Notes: generated by a model not told the origin, from the letters alone. DNA of 64,000 nucleotides from Trichobilharzia regenti (GCA_944472135.2 OX235270.1:85259168-85323167); one strand, 5' to 3'; counted from the stretch's first letter, positions 47,682 to 58,670 are shown. Numbers and translations are program-made.

Positions 47682-48343
47682 AGTCTTGTCCATACAAAAA
47701 TCATCGTTGCAGCAAGTGCAAGATCATCGGTCACAAAAATGGTTTTTGTCAGCCACGCAAACCCAGATGTCAAAGTCCAGCGAAAGCTCGACAAAATGTT
47801 GGTCCTAAATCCCCCAAAAAGTCATTGAGTCTACGCGCAACCCGTCAAGTCACAACACCAGCTATGCGGAAATATCTTGATCTTCAGATGAATGGTCATG
47901 ATGCACGTCTGCAGCTAGATACCGCCTCTGATATTACTGTTATATCAGAGAAACTTTGGAATTATATTGGCAGACCACCTATCACCAATACTTCCCAGTC
48001 TCTTGTCAGCGCCTGTGGTGGGCGGCTCAAACTTATTGGTGAACTCAAATGTTCTGTTTCCTTCCGCAATACCAAATTCACAGGAATTTGTTACGTCACG
48101 AAGAATGATTTAAATCTTTTGGGACTTGATTGGTTCGATCGTTTGCATCTGGCTGATGTCCCACTAAATTCGCTACGCAATGCAGCCAAGAAGCATAAAA
48201 TGCTAGACAATTCCGGACGGAGCCGAAGCCGCAAACCCAACAATCAGACGAAACGACAGGCGTCAACAACAAGCCCAAAGGTCCCAGATAAACCCCCAGG
48301 TAAACATCCTACTAATCATCCATCTTCTCAAAAGGGGAGGTGA
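47540..48343 (+). CDS. Nucleocapsid and protease-like end, first internal copy, -1 frame to Gag
   Basis: Continues the element in the -1 frame: zinc-knuckle region (47651-47750), then a pepsin-like retroviral-type protease domain with LQLDTASDITVIS (DTAS at about 47918-47929 in place of the usual DTGA/DSGA) and LLGLDWFDRL near the flap end. It closes with a basic tail (SRSRKPNNQTKRQ, KPPGKHPTNHPSS) and a stop at the polypurine tract. There is no ATG at its start, so expression would need frameshifting. RT, RNase H and integrase that normally follow are missing. Confidence 0.75.
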   Translation, partial: SLSSSTPDPPTSSNVPRKSTDTRPTSQNTTKKTPPSPCWHCGAWHFVKSCPYKNHRCSKCKIIGHKNGFCQPRKPRCQSPAKARQNVGPKSPKKSLSLRATRQVTTPAMRKYLDLQMNGHDARLQLDTASDITVISEKLWNYIGRPPITNTSQSLVSACGGRLKLIGELKCSVSFRNTKFTGICYVTKNDLNLLGLDWFDRLHLADVPLNSLRNAAKKHKMLDNSGRSRSRKPNNQTKRQASTTSPKVPDKPPGKHPTNHPSSQKGR

Positions 48344-48869
48344 TATGTATCCACATATATATATTTATGTGTGTGTGTGCATGTTGGTCTCTCTTTCTGT
48401 TTGCTCGGTTAGTCTGTGACCACTTCACTTGTATGGACTTGTCTCCTTTAATAATGTGTATTCTCCTTATATTATATTATATATAATATGAGTGTTTGTT
48501 GACAGTCCGTTGCTTGGTGACATATATCCATATATGTTTGTTGGCATGTCTGCTATATTCGCTATGTATAATTGGATCGACACTCCATTATAATTAGCCA
48601 TTCATGTTAAGACTGTCTAATGATTTTTCCCACGCTTGTCTGAATTATTTATATATATTCGCATTCACAATTTGTGTGAACTACTTTACTTTACAACTAC
48701 TTTACTTACTTACCACTTTGGTGTGAGACCATTTATTTTCGTCTCCTTGTGTTTGGACAATAGAAGTATCATCGCAAACCTAGTGGTCTTCTGATTTCCG
48801 CCTTCTCGCGTCAGGACTATTAGTTTCTCGACCAGTCCATAACAATAACTTAGCGACGAGTACATAACA
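48341..48869 (+). repeat. LTR 2 (shared middle LTR), 529 bp
   Basis: Preceded by the polypurine tract aaaaggggagg and followed by the tandem primer-binding-like sites, so it acts structurally as the 3' LTR of copy 1 and the 5' LTR of copy 2. I saw no length difference from LTR 1. Confidence 0.95.
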
Positions 48870-48958
48870 ATTTGGCGACGGGGAAACTAGAACATAACAA
48901 TTTGGCGACGGGGAAAACTACTATTAACCACACAGCAGCAACAACATAACAATTTACT

Positions 48959-49834
48959 ATGGATCCTATTAAATTGGAATTATTGTTTGAACGACAAATG
49001 AAATTAATGGAAATGTTCGTCAACCAACAGACTGGTCCAGCTCCACCTTCAAGCAATCCCAATCATACCATGCTACCATCTGTCGACGGAATTGTGAACA
49101 GCATTTCACAGTTCAATTATGACCCAGAGGCTAATGTCACTTTTGACACATGGTATCAACGTTATGAGGATTTATTCACTGTTGATCTCGCCTCACAAGA
49201 CGATGCCTGGAAGGTGCGAGTTTTGCTACGTAAATTGGGTCCGGCAGAATATGAACGGTACTGCAACCTAATTTTACCACAGAAACCACGTGACAATTGT
49301 TTCGATGATACAATAAAGTTGCTGCGTGAACATTTCGGAGACCACTCCTCATTATTCAGTATACGTTATCGTTGCCTCAAGCTGGCAATGAATGAAAATG
49401 ATGATTTTCTTACTCACGTTGGCACAGTCAACCGAGAATGTGAGAGATTTCGACTCAGGTCCTTAACAGATGATCAATTCAAAGCCTTGATTCTCATATG
49501 CAGTCTTCAATCTCCTCGTTTCACAGATATCCGAACTCGACTGCTCAATCAGCTAGAACAAAATCCCAAGTTAACATTACATGACATAGCTGATGAATAT
49601 CAACGGCTGATTAATCTGCAGAAAGACACACACCTGGTCGAATCAACACCTCCGAGAAGCTCTGATATTCGTGCATTACGAAAGAGCAAAAATCTCTCTC
49701 ATCATCTACTCCTGACCCACCTACTTCTTCTAATGTTCCGCGGAAATCTACAGATACTCGTCCAACTTCACAAAATACGACAAAGAAGACCCCTCCATCA
49801 CCATGCTGGCACTGTGGCGCGTGGCACTTTGTAA
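48959..49834 (+). CDS. Gag (capsid part), second internal copy
   Basis: Same 291-codon protein as at 46806-47681 with no residue difference, including the same out-of-register tail. The shared lesion or shift means it predates the tandem duplication or belongs to the element's design. Confidence 0.85.
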   Translation: MDPIKLELLFERQMKLMEMFVNQQTGPAPPSSNPNHTMLPSVDGIVNSISQFNYDPEANVTFDTWYQRYEDLFTVDLASQDDAWKVRVLLRKLGPAEYERYCNLILPQKPRDNCFDDTIKLLREHFGDHSSLFSIRYRCLKLAMNENDDFLTHVGTVNRECERFRLRSLTDDQFKALILICSLQSPRFTDIRTRLLNQLEQNPKLTLHDIADEYQRLINLQKDTHLVESTPPRSSDIRALRKSKNLSHHLLLTHLLLLMFRGNLQILVQLHKIRQRRPLHHHAGTVARGTL

Positions 49835-50496
49835 AGTCTTGTCCATACAAAAATCATCGTTGCAGCAAGTGCAAGATCATCGGTCACAAAAATGGTTTTT
49901 GTCAGCCACGCAAACCCAGATGTCAAAGTCCAGCGAAAGCTCGACAAACTGTTGGTCCTGAATCCCCCAAAAAGTCATTGAGTCTACGCGCAACCCGTCA
50001 AGTCACAACACCAGCTATGCGGAAATATCTTGATCTTCAGATGAATGGTCATGATGCACGTCTGCAGTTAGATACCGCCTCTGATACTACTGTTATATCA
50101 GAGAAACTTTGGAATTATATTGGCAGACCACCTATCACCAATACTTCCCAGTCTCTTGTCAGCGCCTGTGGTGGGCGGCTCAAACTTATTGGTGAACTCA
50201 AATGTCCCGTTTCCTTCCGCAATACCAAATTCACAGGAATTTGTTACGTCACGAAGAATGATTTAAATCTTTTGGGACTTGATTGGTTCGATCGTTTGCA
50301 TCTGGCTGATGTCCCACTAAATTCGCTATGCAATGCAGCCAAGAAGCATAAAATGTTAGACAATTCCGGACGGAGCCGAAGCCGCAAACCCAACAGTCAG
50401 ACGAAACGACAGGCGTCAACAACAAGCCCAAAGGTCCCAGATAAACCCCCAGGTAAACATCCTACTAACCATCCATCTTCTCAAAAGTGGAGGTGA
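49693..50496 (+). CDS. Nucleocapsid and protease-like end, second internal copy
   Basis: As the first copy, but with several substitutions concentrated here: DTTVIS for DITVIS, CPVSF for CSVSF, SLCNAAKK for SLRNAAKK, NSQTK for NNQTK, SQKWR for SQKGR, and two changes just upstream (RQTVGPES for RQNVGPKS). The polypurine tract is also changed (aaaagtggagg). The contrast with the identical Gag suggests patchy gene conversion or recombination. Confidence 0.75.
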   Translation, partial: SLSSSTPDPPTSSNVPRKSTDTRPTSQNTTKKTPPSPCWHCGAWHFVKSCPYKNHRCSKCKIIGHKNGFCQPRKPRCQSPAKARQTVGPESPKKSLSLRATRQVTTPAMRKYLDLQMNGHDARLQLDTASDTTVISEKLWNYIGRPPITNTSQSLVSACGGRLKLIGELKCPVSFRNTKFTGICYVTKNDLNLLGLDWFDRLHLADVPLNSLCNAAKKHKMLDNSGRSRSRKPNSQTKRQASTTSPKVPDKPPGKHPTNHPSSQKWR

Positions 50497-51022
50497 TATG
50501 TATCCACATATATATATTTATGTGTGTGTGTGCATGTTGGTCTCTCTTTCTGTTTGCTCGGTTAGTCTGTGACCACTTCACTTGTATGGACTTGTCTCCT
50601 TTAATAATGTGTATTCTCCTTATATTATATTATATATAATATGAGTGTTTGTTGACAGTCCGTTGCTTGGTGACATATATCCATATATGTTTGTTGGCAT
50701 GTCTGCTATATTCGCTATGTATAATTGGATCGACACTCCATTATAATTAGCCATTCATGTTAAGACTGTCTAATGATTTTTCCCACGCTTGTCTGAATTA
50801 TTTATATATATTCGCATTCACAATTTGTGTGAACTACTTTACTTTACAACTACTTTACTTACTTACCACTTTGGTGTGAGACCATTTATTTTCGTCTCCT
50901 TGTGTTTGGACAATAGAAGTATCATCGCAAACCTAGTGGTCTTCTGATTTCCGCCTTCTCGCGTCAGGACTATTAGTTTCTCGACCAGTCCATAACAATA
51001 ACTTAGCGACGACTACATAACA
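50494..51022 (+). repeat. LTR 3 (3' LTR), 529 bp
   Basis: Ends gactacataaca (gagtac in LTRs 1 and 2) directly before gaact, the right-hand target duplication. Confidence 0.95.
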
Positions 51023-51027
51023 GAACT

Positions 51028-51621
51028 AGAGAGTAAAAGCAAAGATTATTATTACATGTATTATCTATGATATTATCTATTTATAGTTCATTAGGTTTTC
51101 ACCAAGACTGTTTATAATGGTTTCATCATTAATATTATTATTACTAATTTAAATTTTATGAATGTACATATTTATGAGAGGAGCTAAATTGTTTCCATGT
51201 GTATAAAAACTCTGAAAATTCCATTCTGTACAATCATTATTGTTTGGAATAGAGTGATTGTTATTACTATTACTATTATAGTACCTAAGATGTGCAATAG
51301 TGTAATTCTGATTTCGGGATAATCGACTAATTCTCAGACTGAGTGTTTATAGTTCCATTATTTCATATTCGTTGGTTTCATTTCTCACTACACTTTTCAC
51401 TACCGGGTGACTTGATGATGATAATAATGATGATATAGAGTGAAGTGGTAAATCTCTCGCCTTAGCTTAACTGTACTACCCGCTTGGAAGTTCAGATCTC
51501 TCCTATCCAATGGTATTTGTTTGTATGCAATGTAATAATTGATCCTTTTTAACGTGGTAGTCAATTAGTATCTAGCTAAATTCCTTTGATCTTGTAATTT
51601 CCGACATCATAACTCACAGTG
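51028..51621 (+). repeat. Duplicated intron segment, second copy, 3' part
   Basis: Continues the match to 5897-5943 and then 7425-8045 without the LINE A insertion. It therefore serves as the empty site for that LINE. It stops about 27 bp before the exon 8 acceptor. Confidence 0.8.
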
Positions 51622-51648
51622 CTTCTGTCTATAATTGTTAAATTGCAG

Positions 51649-51808
51649 GTGTACAATTGCTGACCTTAAAAAAGTGAATAAAACACTCAAATCAGAAATG
51701 AATATCACTACAAAACGAATTGAACAAATGTGTCTTCTTCAAAAATCTCGTGAACTGCAACAATCTGATCTGATGAGATCTCGTGAATCAATATTGAAAA
51801 GTTTGAAG
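51649..51808 (+). CDS. Exon 8, coiled-coil protein
   Basis: Acceptor taaattgcag ends at 51648; donor gtatta at 51809. The first base completes Arg from exon 7, then 53 codons: CTIADLKKVNKTLKSEMNIT, TKRIEQMCLLQKSRELQQSD, LMRSRESILKSLK. Ends on a codon boundary. Coiled-coil composition and phase support it. Confidence 0.85.
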
Positions 51809-54167
51809 GTATTAATTATAATGATTTTGTAAACAAACCACTAAGAAGCTCAGTTTGTTTCGTTCACAAAGGTCAAACGTATTCGGGTATCACGAAGTTT
51901 AGTGGTGAAATATTTGTAGCATCAAGAAAAGGTACTATGTGATTACAAAGACAACCACAAAATACCCCTAGATTTCATAGTTTTCTATTAAAGGTATTAC
52001 AGCTTTCAACTGACAGGTTTTAGTTGTCAGCTGAGATAAAGATTTAATGTCAGTAATTCCTAAACAGAGGTATAACGTCACCTACTGTACTAGTCAGCCA
52101 GTCCTAAGCTAAGAAAACGTAGGAAGATTGGGCAGGGAGCTATCGACCCCCAATCCGAAAAAAAATACGCCGTAGATACTGAAACTTCAAAGCACAGAAA
52201 AAATAAACTTGTTCGTCCCTATAACTAAGGAGGGTGGATGATGCCAGCCATAAAAGCTTTCGAGAAGCTATTTAGCTGACATATCTTCATTCTGTGAAAG
52301 CAGAGATAAGCATGGGGACATGGAATGCAAGATGATGGGAGCAAGGTACAAGTGAAAGGGAAGAAAAGTTACAGTTATCCAATGCTACGCACCAACCAAC
52401 AAGGTAGACCTGTTCGAAAAAGGTAGAATTCTACAGACAATTACAGATATTAGTGGACAAGACTTTGCACAAATAGCTAAATTAAAATGCTAATGGGTGA
52501 TTTGAATGGCAAACAAGGAACAGATAACACAGGAAGTGGGCTCATCATGAGTTGAGAGGCATTACATGACACCCATGAGAATTGAGAACTGTTTTCAGAC
52601 TTCTGAGTGTTTAATAATTTGGCTATTGGAGGCAGGGTATACAAACATAAGAAAATCCACATGGTGACCTGAGTTTCACCAGATGGAATTGATCTCAGTC
52701 TCAAGGAAGTAAAAATGCAGCCTATACAAGAATAAATATTGTCGGTGGACACAGTATAATAAACGTTTTATACAAAGAACAAGTCATTCAAATAGTCACT
52801 CTAAAATCTACTCGATTTGCTTTCGCCTGAGTTGTCTGTTGTAGGATAACATTTTGATACAATACGCTGATGTTACTGAACAAATTAACGCAGATACCTG
52901 AGGTTTAACCGGGCTACAAATTGCAGTATTAAATGATACTTTTTGAAATTTTACTAACTTTCCATTCATAAAATTACCAAGCACTAAGTTTTATTTTCAT
53001 ATTGTTATAATAGCAACCATAAAGAGTCTATGTAGATGATAGTTCCAAACTAAATAATTATTTTTGGGTTTGTGTCGAAGATAAGTAGCTGCTGTCGACA
53101 ACTTTTAGTGAAGAATCAATAAAAAAGGACTAATACAAATTCAGATGATACGCATAACTCGAAAATGTAGAGGTGATTTCTGAATTCAAGTAAACTTACA
53201 AGCTCTTCTATGTTCAAACGATCATTATTGAACGGTTATAAGTGTCATCGTTTAGCCTAATGAGCTATAACACTTGGTTTATATAAAAACATTTATTACA
53301 TTGTATGTCTGTAATGATATTGTAGCGTGTGCAACTGACAAGATTTATCAGTAGTAATACAAAGAGACCTTCATCGGCATAAAAATAACATATAGTGGAG
53401 TGATAGACTTGAAATTAAAGAGAGCAAATAAACCAGTGCTGCGGCAAAACAATGGAGACACGAGAATAAGACAAAGAAATACATTGAGAAGAGCAGAAGT
53501 AGCACACAACAACAGGGAGACCTCTGCAGATGACGATTTTCAGATAAGGTGTATATAATTTTCCTACATGGAGATATCAAATCCCAAAAAAAGAAACATT
53601 CAGTTAACAAGTCTCTTGTCTTCCACCGTAATAATATCACGCAAAAATTTGTTCCTATCAAATACTATTCATTACTGGAAACAATAAAGGGTATATTTCA
53701 GTTTAATAGCCAACATTTCTTACTTAAATTTCTCATTAACAGAAGTTAAAGGTGGCAACAACATACTCAAAGTGTTATGAAAGGACCCATCATAGCCAAG
53801 CAACCAACAGGACATATACTGATAATGTCTGTCTTTTCAAAAGCCACTGTAATCACACTTAGCTGTCGAAAATTTAGCAACTTGAAGATCCGAATTCAAG
53901 AACAGTTACGAAAGTTCTATTGAGCGGATGAATAATACAGAAAGAAATTGTCTAGCACTAATCAACGCTTTATATCATTTAAAAGATAAAATAAAAAGGC
54001 GAAGAGAAATTGTGTAAGCAAAGGCTGGAAAGTGGTATAGGACAACTGATAGAAACAAGAACAACGTAAATTCTGTGTGATGTATCTCTTTTTTACTTAG
54101 ACACCATAAAACCTTTGTTGAATAACTCATTTTATTGCTCTTTTACACATTTATTCCCAATTATTAG
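51809..54167 (+). other. Intron 8
   Basis: Holds the LINE A endonuclease remnant (52140-52760). The remainder, 52761-54167, shows no recognisable element or exon. Confidence 0.55.
52140..52760 (+). mobile_element. LINE family A, degenerate endonuclease region
   Basis: Frame-shifting matches to the apurinic endonuclease part of LINE A: QCYAPTNK-like near 52380, GDLNGKQGTDNTGSG near 52497-52545, then VYKHKKIHMVT and VSPDG near 52640-52690, paralleling VYKHKDIHKATWVSPDGQ at about 19090. It supplies the EN region that is missing from the other copies, but is full of stops. Confidence 0.75.
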
Positions 54168-54317
54168 GAGGAATTAAAAGAGAAACTTTCCTGTAACTTA
54201 ACTCTTTCAAATCAGTACATCAGAACTCAAGAAGAACAAAGCAAATTATTATCATCGTACTATTTAGCTGTTACGGATTCAGTGTTAGATCAAAATCAGT
54301 TATTCAACGCAGAGCTA
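54168..54317 (+). CDS. Exon 9, coiled-coil protein
   Basis: Acceptor caattattag ends at 54167; donor gtaagc at 54318. Exactly 50 codons, phase 0 on both sides: EELKEKLSCNLTLSNQYIRT, QEEQSKLLSSYYLAVTDSVL, DQNQLFNAEL. Confidence 0.82.
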
Positions 54318-54462
54318 GTAAGCAGTATTGGTATAATATTAACCATACTCACAAATGTTATTTTCTGTGCTGTGAATGATAGGGTGAGTAGAAAATGTAG
54401 ACAAGTGATTCAGTGAAAACACTCTTCCCAACGAATTTATCATCAAGCTGTTATATATATAA

Positions 54463-54624
54463 TTTTTTTTTTTGATTACAGCTTGATTCCACACCGTATT
54501 TTTTTTTAGTACAAGTGTGGAATTTTCAGCGTGGATATCGGTAGCCCAAAATTCGCAGGCCGACCTTAGATATCAGGTGTGCGTCGGCGTGGACTCGAAC
54601 CCCGGACCATATGCATGGTGCATG

Positions 54625-54632
<8 letters not shown>
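54463..54632 (-). mobile_element. tRNA-derived SINE, 5'-truncated copy
   Basis: Minus-strand copy of the SINE at 16968-17160. It has the T-arm/B box (gggttcgagtccacg), the acceptor-like ccgacgcac and the body ending ggtgtggaatcaagctgtaa, with an A-rich tail (54463-54473 as T's). The head is cut off and replaced by an AT microsatellite (54627-54657). Confidence 0.85.
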
Positions 54633-54659
<27 letters not shown>

Positions 54660-54859
54660 GATTCCTAAAAATAATATAGTGCAGTTTACAACACTAGTTT
54701 AAGGCATTTTTGGCAATATGCGCTTTTACCTCAATCAGCCATACCTGAGTAGTCTGACTGACAAGGCTGTAATGCTTGGAGTAATAAATTCATGCTTTCA
54801 TTTTCTCTAGAAACACTAATCAAAAGAGGGGATATAAATAAATGTGAGAAGTCTCTTGA

Positions 54860-55440
54860 CTCCACTGCTAACAGCCACCGAGATAATAGAGTCAGAATAA
54901 AACACTAAATGGATTATCAAGACAATAAATAGTGAAGTACTAACTGGGTTTTCAGCCTGCAAGTTGGCACAGATGTCAACCAGTTCAAGTCAATACATTT
55001 CATCAAATCACACATGAATATAAAGATAATCAATGCAAAGGAACTACACTGAACGAAAATGAACGGCAGAAATAATGACTACATGAAGATAAAAATGAAA
55101 TTTAATAGATATAAATATCAGAAAGAGTGAATGCACCATATTCTAGAACACCTGTGTACATCGATAACATGCTAATCCATTCACGTATATATCTACAATT
55201 GAGCAACTACGAAATCACCATGCTCCCAAATTCTGGGAGAGGAAATAACTAAACGTGTAGCTGCGTTTAACAGCGATACCTATCCTGAAGAAAACTGCCA
55301 TAATATCCAGTGAGTCAGCTGCAGAAATAATGATAAAGACTGAGGACAACCTGCAGCCAACGGTAGGTAAATTCCAGTAGACGATTATCGCCTAATCCAA
55401 ACTGATATAAAAAAGGAGCTAGATTTCAGGCGGCTTCGAA
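54860..55440 (+). other. Intron 9, unclassified
   Basis: No element recognised with confidence. A ttgactccactgctaacagc word near 54858 recalls the SINE 3' end but is too short to call. Confidence 0.4.
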
Positions 55441-56290
55441 TATGACGGAGGCGGAGGTTTCTCAAATTCAAACTGATTAGAAGTCATAACAGCAATTATG
55501 ATCGGAGGTGGGAGACAGAAGTAAATGAGATGACAGGAAAACACCATCGGTAGGCACAACGAGAGAATTATTTCGACTCATCAAGTGAAAAGGATGTAAA
55601 AATTAAAGGGTAAGAGAAACGATTTTTGAGAAGTATGGTGGTTTAAATACTTCTCAGGATAGATGACTGTAACTTTGGATGGAACACATTTAGGAGCAGT
55701 TACGCGGCGTTAAAGCCACTCTAAATTTTCCCAGAGCCCAACACCTATCTGATTGGAATATGGACACTATTTATCCAACCAGAGTTGCTCAAGCTCTCTC
55801 TAATCGAAAAGGATTCGAAGAAAAGCAGCAGGATCTGGTGTTACGTCTGCAGATGTGTTCAAAGATGATGGTAATGAAATATTGGATAGTTTAGCTGAGA
55901 TGCTACATAATGTGTGGGGATTCGAGACTATTGTATCCGAATGGGGGAAAACGCAGATGATCCAAGCGTTTGCGAAAGAAGATAAATCTCCGTTGGATAG
56001 TCATAAAGTGATCAGTTTCGCTTAGTATCAAAAATTCTGGATTTGTTAACTAAGCGGAGCTCATGGAAAACAAACCACTATAAACCAGAAAGGCCTTAGA
56101 TCTGACAGGTTCTGAAATGCTTGCCATATTTCTTGACCTGAAGGCTGCATTGGGTTCCGTCAACCAAGAGGTACTGTGGAAATGTCTGAATGTTGGGGGA
56201 ATACCCGAACTCATAGAGCCTTGTCGGTGTTCATGGACAGTCGTCCTCCGAACTGAGGACACCGGTGGTAAAATATATGATTTATAAGCG
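55440..56290 (+). mobile_element. LINE family B, degenerate RT fragment
   Basis: Disrupted frames recall LINE B reverse transcriptase: AGSGVTSADVFKDDGNEILD (like the PDGMTPEVFKYGGDSLL region) near 55830, and a palm stretch matching LKAAFDSVDREVLWKCL near 56135-56190. Stops are frequent. Plus strand. Confidence 0.65.
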
Positions 56291-57817
56291 AGCCTTATTC
56301 TGATACATTACCATAATGAATATTTGATTCAAAGAATAAAACGACTAAGCGCAGGATGTAGAATTTTGACGCCTGCCTTAGCAACAAACATTAAGAAGTT
56401 ATGTGGTAAGTGAAATATGCTCACTGTTCGATATGGACATTAACTCTATACGTTAATCAGTGTATCCGCATTGAAATCAATATCTTGTAACTATTGGTGT
56501 GACACATTAGAAAGCTACCGTATAATATACATTTTTGGAAGTGTTCTGTTTATAATTACGAATAGTAAACTTCATCATACGTACATATTGTTAATATATT
56601 TACATTCGTACATTAAAAAGTTCACCGTGTGTTATTTACATTTGTCTATCAATGAACACATATGAAACATCAGATATATATCAGTTACCATGGCTAACTA
56701 ATAAATGATTTACAAAGATGTCATTTTTTTAAATTAAACAACTTGAAATGAAATATGCGCGTTGAGTTGAAAAACAAAGCACAGGCAATAAAATCCTACA
56801 TTCGACATGTTACTCTGAGGAAATGGGTGCAATCCCCAGGATGAAGAGAAGCTCAAAACAATTGTCATGATGATTTATATTTCTTTTTTATCAAATTAGC
56901 ACGACTAAATTAATGCAATGACAAGTTGGTGAGTGCTTATAACTCATAGGATTGCGATGAGAGGTCTTCATTAATATAGTTCTCCGTCAGCCTACTTCAC
57001 CTTTTAATAAGGCGATTGGTAATTAACCATCATAGTTTGGCCAACTTCTATTGACGTAATCCATTAGTGCAGGATAATCAGTTAGAATAGTCGATTTTTG
57101 TTGTTTGTTTATGTTTAGTGAATGCGATTAAGTAAGTTTAATTCCTTATAGTGCGTGGATACCGTTTTTCGTGAACTTAGTATGTATCAACAAACTGAGA
57201 AATTAAAAATAGTTTATTTTAATTTTATAAAGTTTTATTTGTGATTTAGTTAGTAAAACAAAAACAAAACTGATAACAAAAACTGTGATTTCTGATTTTT
57301 CTATGGATTAAAAATAATGGTATATAACAAGAGATAGAATTGCAGAAATGTAAGTTGGTAACTGGTACAGTCATGTTAGAAATTACGACACGTTTTAGAC
57401 TGTCACGGCATGATAACCGTATGACACAATACCACCGGTTTAAATGGTCAGTCTTTCTAGCACTCCCATCCTATATAATATCAGTTCCCCCTTTATGTTA
57501 CTACTCATCACTAAGTTGAGGAATAATTAACGGTTGGAAATCGATGAACAACCTTGTCGACCCTGTGTTTGCAGTTTACAACAATTCCCATTGTCTCCCC
57601 CTTTTTTTCGCTAAAATATGGAATCTTCAAACCTTCGATGTAACAGCAGTCCGTTATCCCCCATTTTAATCAAGCACTGCAGATGCCTTTCAGATTAAAG
57701 CTAAGCAACAGTTAAGTCTTCTTTAATTTCATCAAATTTTTTTTAAAGTATTTTTTCACAATTATAAAATTAACATACTTTTTAGTTCACTATAGTAAAC
57801 TAATCTTATTTTCATAG
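56291..57817 (+). other. Rest of intron 9, nothing recognised
   Basis: A+T-rich sequence leading into the pyrimidine-rich acceptor of exon 10. No supported feature. Confidence 0.5.
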
Positions 57818-57997
57818 ATTGCAGCAATGTGCGCGAGGAATTTACGCCAACACAGCTACTGGGAACAGAGATTACAAGCCAAACAAGATACATTAGTTGA
57901 TGATTTACTAAATCAAAATCGCAACATTGATCAGTTAGTACACGTAACTGGTAGTCATTATATTACAGCGACACTATCCTTGAAATGTAAAACATGA
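57818..57997 (+). CDS. Exon 10, possible last exon of the coiled-coil protein
   Basis: Acceptor ttttcatag ends at 57817. Phase 0: IAAMCARNLRQHSYWEQRLQ, AKQDTLVDDLLNQNRNIDQL, VH. From 57944 the sequence gtaact could be a donor, or the frame continues for 17 codons (VTGSHYITATLSLKCKT) to TGA at 57995-57997. No further coiled-coil frame was seen downstream, which favours a terminal exon, but the tail is unlike the rest in composition and no clear polyadenylation signal follows. The end of the protein is uncertain. Confidence 0.7.
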   Translation: MAAMCARNLRQHSYWEQRLQAKQDTLVDDLLNQNRNIDQLVHVTGSHYITATLSLKCKT

Positions 57998-58339
57998 GAA
58001 ATAATACAAAGCATTATGAATAATATTCGGAACAGCTTGAATATTGTGATCCAAATGAAATTGCATTACAAATCAGCTACGTTAAAAACCAGATTGATAA
58101 AACAAGTTACTAACATTCATAAATAACAATTTGATGTGTTTTATTCGCTAATTCTTCTTTATGCTTTCAAAACAATTAGTCCCTTTAGTAAGTATAGATA
58201 GAATTAATAGCAGACGCAGTTAATCTGAAAAATTTGATATATTTGCACAATACAACAATATGGTAACACAATCACTTGTCAAATCAATTTAGGCCCAATG
58301 TCGGCTGTTGTGTATAATATGTCTTAAAATGAAAATTTA

Positions 58340-58670
58340 TCCGGTGTCTTGATTGCTAAGGTGCCCTTTTACAGGAGATATCCTGATGACATTATTGTAA
58401 CATGCAATAATCACGAAGATGCGACTCTTCCACCTAACTCTAAGTCTTACATGTGACGGAGAAAGTTGGAACCAACTTGCATTCGTAGGCATATTCTTGA
58501 GTCGGAAAGAGGATGGTTCACAAAACATGACCTATTTGGACGGGGCACTATGAAAATTTCCACTTTCTATCCATTGCAATGTAAGAGAGGTTTATTCAAG
58601 AGTATTCAGGGTATTTGTACAGCTGATGTAATAAAAGATTTAGAAAATCAAAACAAGTGATTCAGCGAAG
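58340..58670 (+). mobile_element. Penelope-like element, degenerate palm fragment
   Basis: Broken frames read RRYPDDIIVTCNNHEDA (a YVDD-type palm with V changed to P) and then, after a stop, FYPLQCKRGLFKSI and TADVIKDLENQ. These parallel VPIGRKRNLVRSL and STDTVKDEL in the element at 59584-60261. Old and short. Confidence 0.6.

Larger units (their letters stand above)
46183..51027 (+). mobile_element. Ty3/gypsy-like retrotransposon integrated as LTR-internal-LTR-internal-LTR
   Basis: Three 529-bp LTRs (46188-46716, 48341-48869, 50494-51022) separate two internal regions. The repeat period is exactly 2,153 bp. Only the outermost ends carry the 5-bp duplication gaact (46183-46187 and 51023-51027); the paralogous site at about 5890 has a single gaact and no insert. 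Each internal region encodes Gag and a short protease-like end and then reaches a polypurine tract (aaaaggggagg, or aaaagtggagg before the third LTR). Reverse transcriptase, RNase H and integrase are absent, so it depended on a helper. It lies in intron 7, just before exon 8. Confidence 0.95.
3075..57997 (+). other. Coiled-coil protein gene, ten exons visible, 5' end missing
   Basis: Span of the only supported host gene. The ten exons sum to 1,859 coding bases up to 57943 (619 codons plus two leading bases), or 636 residues if the last exon reads on to the TGA at 57995-57997. All nine introns have GT...AG borders and every junction keeps the reading frame, which is hard to obtain by chance. 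Intron lengths are about 1.5, 4.9, 1.8, 2.0, 11.8, 8.3, 16.9, 2.4 and 3.5 kb; most of the long ones are transposon-filled. The product is charged and rich in Glu, Lys, Gln, Leu and Asn with heptad-like spacing. No catalytic motif, signal peptide or membrane segment is visible. Ciliary coiled-coil proteins (CCDC-type) are a plausible class, but no family was identified. Confidence 0.8.

Noticed and set aside
58466..58660. 64-codon frame as a further exon of the host gene
   Set aside because: Its residues match the Penelope-like RT (CKRGLFKSI...), not the coiled coil, and the neighbouring sequence carries the palm remnant.
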